Of a DNA stretch of 64,000 nt, positions 47,357-56,309 are shown piece after piece. Within the stretch, counting starts at the first letter, position 1; the number at the start of each line of letters is the position of its first letter. This DNA comes from Agrilutibacter niabensis. Lineage in GTDB: Bacteria; Pseudomonadota; Gammaproteobacteria; Xanthomonadales; Xanthomonadaceae. The stretch spans positions 434,001-498,000 of the forward strand of contig NZ_JBHSNJ010000013.1 in NCBI RefSeq assembly GCF_042657165.1, in the 5' to 3' direction. The notes under the pieces were generated by a model. The model saw nothing but the letters and a program-made list of their open reading frames with translations. It was not told where the DNA came from and ran no database searches. A program made the position numbers and the translations under genes.

Positions 47357-48277
47357 TCAGTCGAACTGCAGGCGCGCGTCGCCCGAGAACGATTCCAGCG
47401 TGATCTCGCCATCGCCGGTGCCGTAGCGGTGTTCGAAGCTGGAGCCCGGACCGTGCTTGGGCCGGTCGATCTGCACGTTCGGCGCGTCGAGGTCGCCACT
47501 GAAACTCTTGCCGCGTACCTGGGCCGACAGGTTCGACGGCAAGTGCAGGGTGACGTTGCCGCTCACGCTATCCAGGCCGATGCGACCGCCGGAGGCCAGC
47601 GCGGTACCGATGTTCATGTCGCCGGAAACGGTGGTGCCGGTGAGCTTCTGCACGCTGCTCTGGTGGCCGGCGACATCGATGTCGCCCGACACGGTTTCCA
47701 CGTGCACCTCGCCGCCAAGGCGGCCACGCAGGTCGACGTCGCCGCTGACGCTTTCGGTATTCACCTTGGTGCTGTTCAGGATCAGCTTGAGGTCGCCGCT
47801 GACACTGTCGATGGTCGCTTCGCGCGGGGCGCCCACGACGTTGATGTTGCCGCTGACGCTGTCGATCAGGAGCTCACCCGATGCCATGCCGCTGACGTCG
47901 ATGTCGGCGGATACCGCGTCGATGTCCAGATCGGCCTGCAGCGGCACCATCAGCCGCAGTTCCGACGGTTCGCTCTTGTCGCTGCCGGAGAAGAAGCCCA
48001 GCCCGCCACTCTTGGGGTACTTCACCTTCACCGACAGGTGCTGTGCGTCACCGAGGATCTCGAGCTTTTCCACGCCCTGGCCGAGGCTGCCTTCGACCTT
48101 CACCTCGTTGCGTTCCCACGCCCGCACTTCGATGCTGCCCTTGAGGTTTTCGACGGTGAGGTGGCCACGCGCGGCGAGCGGACGGGTTTCGTTGATGGGG
48201 GTAGCCGCGAGCGCGCCGTTGAACAGCGTTGGAGCGGTCAGCAGGCCGGCGATGATCAGGGCGGGCAGTCGGGACAT
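47357..48277 (-). CDS. Exported DUF4097-type beta-strand repeat protein
   Basis: A 306-residue periplasmic protein with a signal peptide (MSRLPALIIAGLLTAPTLF, cleavage after ALA). Most of it consists of about eight short repeats built on (D/E)(S/T)(V/F)SG(D/N), for example DSVSGNINV, ESVSGDVDL, ETVSGDIDV, DSVSGNVTL and ESFSGDARL, typical of the right-handed beta-helix DUF4097 fold. These proteins often belong to ECF sigma/anti-sigma loci, as here; their role is unclear. It lies 62 bp after the anti-sigma gene on the same strand, suggesting a sigma-controlled operon. Confidence 0.85.
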   Translation of the reverse strand: MSRLPALIIAGLLTAPTLFNGALAATPINETRPLAARGHLTVENLKGSIEVRAWERNEVKVEGSLGQGVEKLEILGDAQHLSVKVKYPKSGGLGFFSGSDKSEPSELRLMVPLQADLDIDAVSADIDVSGMASGELLIDSVSGNINVVGAPREATIDSVSGDLKLILNSTKVNTESVSGDVDLRGRLGGEVHVETVSGDIDVAGHQSSVQKLTGTTVSGDMNIGTALASGGRIGLDSVSGNVTLHLPSNLSAQVRGKSFSGDLDAPNVQIDRPKHGPGSSFEHRYGTGDGEITLESFSGDARLQFD

Positions 48278-48339
48278 GGTGGTTCTCCGGGAAAGCAGTT
48301 GCGGTGTTCGAAGGGTTGAATGAAGAAAGCGGAAGGCGG

Positions 48340-48822
48340 TCAGGTGTAGGCGACGCGCTGCGCGAGTGCGAGGCGGTGCGCGTAGGTGCGCCGCAGCTGC
48401 TCGAGCAACCGGATCGAATCGGGATCGCGCGCGAGCGCGGCGCGGATCAGTGCGACGTCGCGGTCGAGCGCCTTGGCCGTGGGCTGCAGGCTGGCCGGCA
48501 TCGGCACCTGCACTTCCTGCAGTGCGGCCTGGTACTGGCGGGTGAGGCCGTCGGCTTCGCGCTGCACCAGCGTGGGCTCCTGCACGCGAACAGGGGCATC
48601 GGTGTGGGCGAACCAGCTCACGGCGCCGACGGCCAGCACCAGGCTGGCGGCCAGGCCGAGCGGCTGCAACGACCGGCGGCCGGTCGCCTGTTGTGAACCC
48701 AGGCGCGCGGCGATGCCAGGCCACAGGTCCCGCCCCGGCTGGGCGTCCTGGCGCATGGCGCGCAGCTGCCAGCGCAGCGCGTCGGGGAGGCTGTCGTTGT
48801 GGTTGGTGTCGTTGGTGTTCAT
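48340..48822 (-). CDS. Probable anti-sigma factor (single TM)
   Basis: A 160-residue protein whose only recognisable element is one transmembrane segment (PLGLAASLVLAVGAVSWFAH, residues ~54-74). The cytoplasmic N-terminus is Asn/Asp-rich, followed by LPDALRWQLRAMRQDAQPGRDLWPGI, and the periplasmic C-terminus is helical with many Gln/Arg/Ala. Its start overlaps the ECF sigma stop by 4 nt, and a TM protein directly following and overlapping an ECF sigma gene is the usual anti-sigma arrangement. I see no zinc-binding HxxxCxxC motif. Function is inferred from position. Confidence 0.75.
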   Translation of the reverse strand: MNTNDTNHNDSLPDALRWQLRAMRQDAQPGRDLWPGIAARLGSQQATGRRSLQPLGLAASLVLAVGAVSWFAHTDAPVRVQEPTLVQREADGLTRQYQAALQEVQVPMPASLQPTAKALDRDVALIRAALARDPDSIRLLEQLRRTYAHRLALAQRVAYT

Positions 48823-49406
48823 GCGTGTGCCTCCAGCCGGGCCCGCAGCAGTTGCCGGGCCCGGTGCAATTGCGCTTTGGAACTGCCGACGGCCATGCCG
48901 AGTTCGGCGGCGATTTCTTCGTGTTGCCAGCCTTCCACGTCGTACAGCACGAGCACCGCGCGGGCGCGCGGCGGCAGGCTGGCGACGGCGCGTTCCAGGT
49001 CCACGGTCAACGCCGTGGTATGGCCGGCCGAGTCGGGCGTGCCCAGGCTCTCGAAGGCGTCCTCGTCGCCGGCGTCCTGCGGCCTGCTCTTGCGGCTGCG
49101 CAGGTCCATCAGCGCGGTGTTGACCGCGAGCCGGTGCAGCCAGGTCGAGAAGGCGGATTCGAACCGGAACGCAGGCAGGGCTTGCCAGGCACGGACGAAG
49201 GCGTCCTGGGTGAGGTCCTCGGCGCGGGCGCCCTGGCCGCCGACCAGCCGGGCAATCACGCCATGGATCCGCCCGGCATGGCGGCGGTACAGGGCCTCGA
49301 AGGCCGCCACTTCCCCGCGAGCGGCGGCCCCGACCAGGGCGCGTTCGTCCTCGCCACCGGTGGGGGGGCTGTCGTCGGTCTGAATGGGGGTCACGGCGGT
49401 GAGCAT
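48819..49406 (-). CDS. ECF sigma factor (sigma-70 family)
   Basis: A sigma factor of about 195 residues with region 2 (AAFEALYRRHAGRIHGVI, DLTQDAFVRAWQALPAFRF, FSTWLHRLAVNTALMDLRS) and region 4 (LPPRARAVLVLYDVEGWQHE, EEIAAELGMAVGSSKAQLHR). It directs RNA polymerase to a specific regulon, presumably controlled by the overlapping anti-sigma. The start is uncertain: ATG 49406 or 49412, both without a clear Shine-Dalgarno; longer in-frame extensions exist. No promoter could be assigned. Confidence 0.9.
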   Translation of the reverse strand: MLTAVTPIQTDDSPPTGGEDERALVGAAARGEVAAFEALYRRHAGRIHGVIARLVGGQGARAEDLTQDAFVRAWQALPAFRFESAFSTWLHRLAVNTALMDLRSRKSRPQDAGDEDAFESLGTPDSAGHTTALTVDLERAVASLPPRARAVLVLYDVEGWQHEEIAAELGMAVGSSKAQLHRARQLLRARLEAHA

Positions 49407-49564
49407 AGCCATACAGATGCAGGACCGGTCGCAGGCGTTTATATGCGGGCCCAACGGAAATCGGCTCCCCATGCGCCGGAGTCGCCCTTCGCGTGGTTGG
49501 GAAGCCGACTGGAGTCAGGTGCTGTTCGTTCCATGAATGCAACACTCCGGAACTTCCAGGGGCT

Positions 49565-49591
49565 TTAGCAGTCCCACAGCCCGACTGCTAA
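49565..49591. promoter_or_regulatory. CIRCE-like inverted repeat upstream of rpoH
   Basis: TTAGCAGTC (49565-49573) and GACTGCTAA (49583-49591) are perfect 9-bp inverted arms separated by exactly 9 bp. The HrcA operator CIRCE is TTAGCACTC-N9-GAGTGCTAA; this copy has one symmetric change in each arm, so palindromy is kept. It ends 10 nt before the preferred rpoH ATG (49602) and covers the expected ribosome-binding zone, so it could act as a DNA operator or as an mRNA hairpin. Confidence 0.65.
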
Positions 49592-49601
49592 GATGCCGGC
49601 C

Positions 49602-50492
<891 letters not shown>

Positions 50493-50510
50493 GCCACTGC
50501 GCGATGTTCA

Positions 50511-50540
50511 GAAAACGGCCCGGGTAACCGGGCCGTTTTC
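50511..50540. terminator. Intrinsic terminator after rpoH
   Basis: GAAAACGGCCCGG and CCGGGCCGTTTTC form a 13-bp perfect stem with a GTAA tetraloop, followed by GTTTC. The T/A ends on both strands allow bidirectional use between rpoH and the convergent NADH dehydrogenase gene. Confidence 0.85.
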
Positions 50541-50573
50541 GTTTCAGCCGACGCGCCGCCAGGCACGCAAGGA

Positions 50574-51926
50574 TCAGGGCGACGACCGATCGGGCGGCGC
50601 GGGATCCTGTCCGAGGATGATCCGCGCGTGCCGCTGGTAGCTCCAATACGCCCATGCCCAGTTGATCAGCACGATCAGGCGGTTGCGGAAGCCGATCAGG
50701 AAGAACACGTGGATGAGCAGCCAGAACCACCAGGCCGGCAGGCCCGAGAGCCTGAGCCTGCCGAAATGCACCACTGCCGCCATGCGCCCGATGGTGGCGA
50801 GGTTGCCGAAGTCGCGGTAGCGGAACGCCGGCGCCAGGGCTGCAACACCTTCTCGCGACCGCAGGCGTGCGCGGATGACACGGGCGACATGGGCGCCCAT
50901 CTGCTTCGCGGCCGGGGCGACACCGGGAACCGGCCGTCCGTCCTGCTGCACGCTGGCGAGATCCCCCGCGACAAAGATCCCCGGATGACCGGGAACGCTG
51001 AGGTCGGCATTGACCTGCACGCGGCCGGCACGGTCGCGGGGTGCCGCGAGCAACGCGCCGAGCGGCGAAGCCGCCACGCCTGCGGCCCAGATGACCGTGC
51101 GGGCCTGCACGGCCTGTCCGCCCAGTGAGTAGCCATCGGCCGCGATCGCATCGACCGGCACGCCGGTGACGACTTCCACGCCCAGCCGTTGCAGCTGCGC
51201 CCGCGCCTTGGCCGACAGCGATTCGGGGAAGGACGGCAGCACGCGCGGTCCGGCTTCGAGCAGTCGCACCTTCGCTTCGGCGGGATCGATGCGACGGAAT
51301 TCGTTGCGCAGTGTGTGGCGCGCGATTTCGGCCAGGGTGCCGGCCAGTTCAACGCCGGTGGGGCCGCCGCCGACGACGGCGAAATTGAGCCATGCCGCGC
51401 GCTCTTCGCTCGTCTCCGCGGCTTCGGCGCGCTCGAAGGCCAGCAGCAGGCGGCGGCGGATCGCGAGCGCGTCGTCGAGGGTCTTCAGTCCCGGCGCGTG
51501 CGTGGCCCAGTCGTCGTGGCCGAAGTACGCATGCATGGCGCCACTGGCCAGCACCAGGTAGTCGAAGCCGAGCGCGTCGCCGTCATTCAGCGTGACCGAA
51601 TGCGCGGCTGCGTCGATGCCGGCCACTTCGCCCAGGCGCACCTCGACATTGCGTTGTCCGCGCAGGATGTGGCGCAGCGGCGCCGCGATGTCGGGAGCCG
51701 ACAGGCCGGCGGTCGCGACCTGGTACAGCAGCGGCTGGAACAGGTGGTGGTTGCGGCGGTCGATGAGGGTGATGCGCACGTCGTCGCGCGCGAGTGCACG
51801 CGTGGCCCACAGGCCGGCGAAGCCGCCGCCGACGATCACCACCCGGGGCAGGGCTGCTTGCTGTTGCGGTGGAGCCACAGGCACCTCGTTGCGCGGCCGG
51901 AACGGGAGGTGCAGATTGTCACGCAT
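50574..51926 (-). CDS. ndh: Type II NADH:quinone dehydrogenase
   Basis: A ~450-residue single-subunit flavoprotein that passes electrons from NADH to quinone without pumping protons. FAD-binding motif VVIVGGGFAGLWATRAL, GHHD/H-type segment NHHLFQPLLYQVATAGL, NADH motif FAVVGGGPTGVELAGTLAEI and a third FAD contact FVAGDLASV are all present. The C-terminus (AWWFWLLIHVFFLIGFRNRL) is hydrophobic and amphipathic, typical of membrane association. I chose the ATG at 51926 because the ATG at 51944 would overlap the divergent phosphoesterase start; no strong Shine-Dalgarno decides it. Fits with cydAB as an alternative, non-pumping respiratory branch (inference). Confidence 0.88.
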   Translation of the reverse strand: MRDNLHLPFRPRNEVPVAPPQQQAALPRVVIVGGGFAGLWATRALARDDVRITLIDRRNHHLFQPLLYQVATAGLSAPDIAAPLRHILRGQRNVEVRLGEVAGIDAAAHSVTLNDGDALGFDYLVLASGAMHAYFGHDDWATHAPGLKTLDDALAIRRRLLLAFERAEAAETSEERAAWLNFAVVGGGPTGVELAGTLAEIARHTLRNEFRRIDPAEAKVRLLEAGPRVLPSFPESLSAKARAQLQRLGVEVVTGVPVDAIAADGYSLGGQAVQARTVIWAAGVAASPLGALLAAPRDRAGRVQVNADLSVPGHPGIFVAGDLASVQQDGRPVPGVAPAAKQMGAHVARVIRARLRSREGVAALAPAFRYRDFGNLATIGRMAAVVHFGRLRLSGLPAWWFWLLIHVFFLIGFRNRLIVLINWAWAYWSYQRHARIILGQDPAPPDRSSP

Positions 51927-51942
51927 CGCGGAGGAACGGCGC

Positions 51943-53163
51943 ATGGCGTGGGCACGTTCGCGCAGGTCGTTGGCCTTGGCCGCACTGGCGTGCGGCGGCG
52001 TGCTGGTTGCGGCGGTGGTGGCGCTCGGTCCCCTGGATCTCGTGATGCGCGACCGCGACCGCAACATGGTGGTACTCGGCTGGGACGACGATGCGGGACG
52101 CCTGCTGGTGAACGAAGCGATCCGCGCGCCCCTGCAGCAGGATGGGCCCTACGTACGCTGGACCGGCGACGGACGCGTCGAGGTCCTGGGCACGATCCTG
52201 CACGGCGGTCGCTACGTTCCGGAGCGGCGCATGCTTCTCGCCCCGGCGTCCATCGACGTCGTGGTCGACAATCCCCAACGCACCCGCTTCCGCGTCCCGC
52301 TGCGTCCGCCCGCAACACCAGCGCCGGACGCCGTCGCGCAACCTGGCCGCCTGCTGCTCGTGTCCGACCTCGACGGCGATTTCGATGCCTTCGTCGCCCT
52401 GTTGCGCGCGAACGGCGTGATCGACGCGCAGTTGCATTGGCGTTTCGGGACGGGCCAGGTGGCGATCGCAGGCGACTTCATGGCCGACGGCCCCAACATC
52501 GTGCCGCTGCTGTGGCTGCTCTACCGCCTGCAGGACGAGGCCGGGCGCGCGGGCGGGCGCATGCACGTGGTGTTGGGCAACCACGAGCTGCTGTTGCTCG
52601 CGGGCCGTTTCTCCGGTGCGCCACAGCGCTTGTTCGCCAGTCGCGATAAGTTCTTCGACGGCGACAACAGGCGCATGTTCGCCGCCGACACGGTGCTGGG
52701 CCAGTGGCTGCGTGCCCAGCCCGTGGTCGTGAAAGTCGGCGACACGCTGGTCGTGCACGGCGGGGTGAGCGAGGTTTTCCTCGCGGCCGACCTGGACCTC
52801 GCGGAGGCCAACGCGATCGCCCGGCGTGAACTGGACGTGGACCGCCGGCGCGTGAGCGATGCAGCGAAGCCGGTGATCGGCCGGTGGGGCCTGCCGTGGT
52901 ATCGCGGCACGGCCGTGGCGCCCGACCGCGGCCGCACGCGCGGAGCCGACCCGCCCGCGCACCTGGCGGCGGTGCTGCGGCGCTACGGAGTGCGCCGCGT
53001 GGCGATCGGCCATACCCGGGCGCCCCGGGTGATGCTGGAGCAAGGCGGGCGGGTGCTGCGGCTGGACATCGACCACCTGCGCGCCGGGCAGGAAGGCGCG
53101 CTGTTCGAGGACGGGCACGGGTGGCGCGTCGATGCGCGTGGCCACCGCGAACCGCTGCAGTGA
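51943..53163 (+). CDS. Membrane-anchored metallophosphoesterase, variant motif I
   Basis: A 406-residue calcineurin-like phosphoesterase with an N-terminal hydrophobic segment (LALAALACGGVLVAAVVALG), so it is probably anchored in the inner membrane or exported. Metal-binding motifs are VSDLDGDFDAF (motif I, residue ~141), AGDFMADGPN, LGNHELLLLAGR (~211), VVHGGVS and IGHTRAP. Motif I reads D-L-D instead of the canonical D-x-H, a change that should alter the metal site. The ATG at 51943 has GGAGGAA upstream. It is divergent from ndh with only 16 bp between start codons, so its promoter must lie inside the ndh coding region. Substrate unknown. Confidence 0.85.
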   Translation: MAWARSRRSLALAALACGGVLVAAVVALGPLDLVMRDRDRNMVVLGWDDDAGRLLVNEAIRAPLQQDGPYVRWTGDGRVEVLGTILHGGRYVPERRMLLAPASIDVVVDNPQRTRFRVPLRPPATPAPDAVAQPGRLLLVSDLDGDFDAFVALLRANGVIDAQLHWRFGTGQVAIAGDFMADGPNIVPLLWLLYRLQDEAGRAGGRMHVVLGNHELLLLAGRFSGAPQRLFASRDKFFDGDNRRMFAADTVLGQWLRAQPVVVKVGDTLVVHGGVSEVFLAADLDLAEANAIARRELDVDRRRVSDAAKPVIGRWGLPWYRGTAVAPDRGRTRGADPPAHLAAVLRRYGVRRVAIGHTRAPRVMLEQGGRVLRLDIDHLRAGQEGALFEDGHGWRVDARGHREPLQ

Positions 53164-53204
53164 CTGCCGCTTCGGGTGGCGCGTCCACGCCGCGTGGGGT
53201 CCGC

Positions 53205-54509
53205 CTAGTAGTCCTGGTCGATGCGCGACGTCTCGCGGGTGTCGGGCATCCACAGGTACACCAGCAGCGAGACGCCGATGCAGGCAGTGACGTACCAGTA
53301 GAAGCCGCGTTCGAAGCCACCCTGCTTGAACCAAAGCGCCACGTATTCGGCGGTGCCGCCGAACACCGCCACGGTGAGGGCGTAGGGCAGGCCGACGCCG
53401 AGTGCGCGCACTTCGACCGGGAACAGCTCCGCCTTCACCACCGCATTGATCGCGGTGTAGAAGCTGACGATGGTGAGTGCCGCGAGGATGAGCCAGAACG
53501 CCTGCGCCACGGTCTGCACGTCCTGCAGCGCGCCGAGGATCGGCACGGTCAGCAACGTCCCGAGCACGCCGAACGCGATCAGCACCGGGCGCCGTCCGAT
53601 ACGGTCGGACAATGCGCCGACCAGCGGCTGCATCAGCATGTAGACGAACAGCGTCGAAGCGTTGAGCAACGATGCCGTGCGGCTGTCGAGTCCCGCGCTG
53701 TTGACCAGGAACTTGTGCATGTACGTCGTGTACGTATAGAAGGCGAGCGTGCCGCCCATGGTCAGGCCGACGACCGTGAGTACGGCACGCGGATGCTGCA
53801 TGAGCGCGCGCAGGGTGCCCTGTCGCTGCTGCCGGGTCGCGGCGTCCTGCTCGCTGCGGACGAAGGTCTCGGTTTCCTGCATGTTGCGCCGTAGCCACAA
53901 CGCGCTCACTGCCGCCAGCGCGCCGATGGCGAAGGGAATGCGCCAGCCCCAGTCGCGCAGCTGCACGTCGTTGAGGAACACACGCTGCAATGCGATCAGC
54001 ACCAGCAACGCGAGCAGGTGGCCCATCACCAGCGTCACGTACTGGAAGCTGGACCAGAAACCGCGATGCTCGCGCGTGGCCATCTCGCTGAGATAGGTGG
54101 CCGAGGTGCCGTATTCGCCGCCGACGCTCAGTCCCTGCAGCAGACGAGCGGTGACCAGCAACACCGGCGCGGCGACGCCGATGTGGGCGTAGCCGGGGGT
54201 GAAGGTGATCAGCAGCGAGCCGGCGCACATCATCAGCACCGACAGCATCAGCGCGCGCCGGCGGCCGTGACGGTCGGCGTAGCGGCCCAGCAGCCAGCCG
54301 CCGAGCGGACGCATCAGGAAACCGACGGCGAAGATCGCGGAGGTGTTGAGCAGCTGTGAAGTGCGGTCGCCCGCGGGGAAGAAGGCCTGCGCGAAGTACA
54401 GCGAGAACGCCGCGTAGACGTACCAGTCGTACCACTCGACCAGGTTGCCGACCGAGCCGGAGAAGATGCTGCGCAGGCGGCGCGCCGGCGTGAGCGAGCC
54501 GGCCGTCAT
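53205..54509 (-). CDS. MFS metabolite:H+ symporter (MHS family, KgtP-like)
   Basis: A 434-residue, 12-helix carrier. Typical MHS signatures are GNLVEWYDWYVYAAFSLYFA, MRPLGGWLLGRYADRHGRR, ARLLQGLSVGGEYGTSATY, WGWRIPFAIGALAAV and LPYALTVAVFGGTAEYVAL. The family includes alpha-ketoglutarate (KgtP), proline/betaine and citrate symporters; the GNxVEW(Y/F)D start resembles KgtP, but specificity cannot be read from sequence. Its start overlaps the tal stop by 4 nt, so it is co-expressed with transaldolase. Confidence 0.85.
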   Translation of the reverse strand: MTAGSLTPARRLRSIFSGSVGNLVEWYDWYVYAAFSLYFAQAFFPAGDRTSQLLNTSAIFAVGFLMRPLGGWLLGRYADRHGRRRALMLSVLMMCAGSLLITFTPGYAHIGVAAPVLLVTARLLQGLSVGGEYGTSATYLSEMATREHRGFWSSFQYVTLVMGHLLALLVLIALQRVFLNDVQLRDWGWRIPFAIGALAAVSALWLRRNMQETETFVRSEQDAATRQQRQGTLRALMQHPRAVLTVVGLTMGGTLAFYTYTTYMHKFLVNSAGLDSRTASLLNASTLFVYMLMQPLVGALSDRIGRRPVLIAFGVLGTLLTVPILGALQDVQTVAQAFWLILAALTIVSFYTAINAVVKAELFPVEVRALGVGLPYALTVAVFGGTAEYVALWFKQGGFERGFYWYVTACIGVSLLVYLWMPDTRETSRIDQDY

Positions 54510-55465
54510 GCGAGGGCCAGCATCCGCTCCGCCAGCAGGCGTTCGAGCTTCACCTGGTCGGCGGCGAAGCGGCGGATGCCGTCGGCGAGTTTTTCCGTCG
54601 CCATCGCGTCCTCGTTGTGCTGCCAGCGGAAACCGGCTTCATCGAGCGGTGCCGCGGGCGCAAGGCGCACGCCGTCGTCGATCAGCGCACGCGGCACGGC
54701 GGCCTCGCTGGCATCGAGTGCTCCCAGCAGCTCGGGCGAAATCGTCAAGCGGTCGCAACCGGCGAGTGCCAGCACCTGCGCGGCATTGCGGAAGCTCGCG
54801 CCCATCACCACCGTCGCATGGCCGTGCTGCTTGTAGTGCTGCCAGATGCGCCGCACCGAGATGACGCCGGGGTCGGCTTCGGGCGTGGCCGGCGCGGGCG
54901 TGCCCTGCGCGCGGTGCCAGTCGAGGATGCGGCCCACGAAGGGCGAGATCAGGTACACGCCGGCGTCTGCACAGGCCACCGCCTGTGCGAAGGAGAACAA
55001 CAGGGTGAGGTTGCAGTTGATGCCCTCGCGTTCGAGCTGGGCGGCGGCGCGGATGCCTTCCCAGGTCGCGGCGATCTTGATCAGCAGGCGCTCGCGGCCG
55101 ATGCCCGCGGCTTCGTACAGGGCGACCAGTTTGCGCGCCTGCGCCAGGGTGGCGGTGGCGTCGAAGCTGTGGCGCGCATCGCATTCGGTGGAGACGCGGC
55201 CAGGGATGAGCTTGAGGATCTCGCCGCCGATCGCCACCGCGAGCCGGTCGCCGGCATCGGCGATGCGGGCGTCGGTGCCGTTGCCGCGGGCGCCGGCGAT
55301 CGCGGCATCGATCAGCGGGGCGTAGGCAGGCAGGGCCGCGGCCTTCAGCAGCAGCGACGGGTTGGTGGTTGCATCGAGCGGACGGAAGCGGGCGATGGCT
55401 TCGATGTCGCCGGTGTCGGCGACGACGGCCGACAGGGCGCGCAGTTGTTCGAGCTGGCTGGTCAT
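54506..55465 (-). CDS. tal: Transaldolase (TalB type)
   Basis: Pentose-phosphate enzyme transferring dihydroxyacetone units between sugar phosphates. The 319-residue protein has DATTNPSLLLKAAAL, the Schiff-base Lys in RLLIKIAATWEGIRAA, GINCNLTLLFSFAQAVACA and the phosphate-binding GASFRNAAQVLALAGCD. The start at 55465 gives the usual MTSQLEQLRALS-type N-terminus; upstream in-frame codons are unsupported. It is the first gene of a two-gene unit with the MHS transporter. Confidence 0.94.
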   Translation of the reverse strand: MTSQLEQLRALSAVVADTGDIEAIARFRPLDATTNPSLLLKAAALPAYAPLIDAAIAGARGNGTDARIADAGDRLAVAIGGEILKLIPGRVSTECDARHSFDATATLAQARKLVALYEAAGIGRERLLIKIAATWEGIRAAAQLEREGINCNLTLLFSFAQAVACADAGVYLISPFVGRILDWHRAQGTPAPATPEADPGVISVRRIWQHYKQHGHATVVMGASFRNAAQVLALAGCDRLTISPELLGALDASEAAVPRALIDDGVRLAPAAPLDEAGFRWQHNEDAMATEKLADGIRRFAADQVKLERLLAERMLALA

Positions 55466-55553
55466 GGCGCGATTGTGCGTGAAGGCGATGGCGGGCGTCA
55501 TGCGGCGCGCCGCGTTGCCGGGGTGATAACGCGGGCCGGCCTAGACTGCCTGC

Positions 55554-56291
55554 ATGCAGGGCGCGTCCGTCATCGCCGGCATTGCGCAGCGCACGTTCAT
55601 GGCGTGCATGTTGTCCGGCCTGTGGCTGTGCGCGCACGCCCAGGACCCGCATGCGGCGGCGCGGCGCGCGCTGATCGCCGAGTTGCGGGCGGAGGCCGCC
55701 GGCGGCGATGGCGACACCCGCATCGATCGCGACGTGCTCGCCGTGCTGGCGAAAGTGCCCCGGCACGCGTACGTGCCGGCGTCGGAGCAGCACAACGCCT
55801 ACGAGAACCGGCCGCTCGGCATCGGCTACGGGCAGACCATTTCCCAGCCCTACATCGTGGCGCTGATGACCACGCTGGCGCAGCCGCGCGCCGGGCAGAC
55901 GATCCTCGAGGTGGGCACCGGCTCGGGTTACCAGGCGGCGGTGCTCGCCGAATTCGGTGCCGAGGTCTACACGATCGAGATCGTGCCCCCGCTTGCCAGG
56001 CAGGCCGCGCAACGATTGAAGGGGTACCCGAACGTGACCACGCGCACCGGCGACGGCTACTACGGCTGGAAGGAGCAGGCCCCGTTCGATGCGATCGTGG
56101 TGACGGCGGCTGCCTCGTCGATTCCGCCGCCGCTGGTGGCGCAACTCAAACCCGGCGGACGCATGGTGATTCCGGTCGGCAGCAGTTTCTTCACCCAGAC
56201 CCTGCTGCTGGTGCAGAAGGACGCGCAGGGTCGCGTGCGCACGCGGCAGGTCCTGCCGGTGCGATTCGTGCCGCTGACCGGCGGGCACTGA
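55554..56291 (+). CDS. pcm: Protein-L-isoaspartate O-methyltransferase, predicted exported
   Basis: Repairs isoaspartyl residues by SAM-dependent methylation. The 245-residue protein has RHAYVPASEQHNAYENRPL, GYGQTISQPYIVALMT and motif I VGTGSGYQAAVLAEFG, all typical of PCMT. Unlike the usual cytosolic enzyme it carries an N-terminal hydrophobic stretch (FMACMLSGLWLCAHAQ), which looks like a Sec signal peptide, so the enzyme may work in the periplasm. The first ATG (55554) and the ATG at 55599 are both possible starts; both retain the stretch. It is followed after 18 bp by the spermidine-synthase-like membrane protein. Confidence 0.9.
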   Translation: MQGASVIAGIAQRTFMACMLSGLWLCAHAQDPHAAARRALIAELRAEAAGGDGDTRIDRDVLAVLAKVPRHAYVPASEQHNAYENRPLGIGYGQTISQPYIVALMTTLAQPRAGQTILEVGTGSGYQAAVLAEFGAEVYTIEIVPPLARQAAQRLKGYPNVTTRTGDGYYGWKEQAPFDAIVVTAAASSIPPPLVAQLKPGGRMVIPVGSSFFTQTLLLVQKDAQGRVRTRQVLPVRFVPLTGGH

Positions 56292-56309
56292 CCTCGACGG
56301 ATCTGCGAG

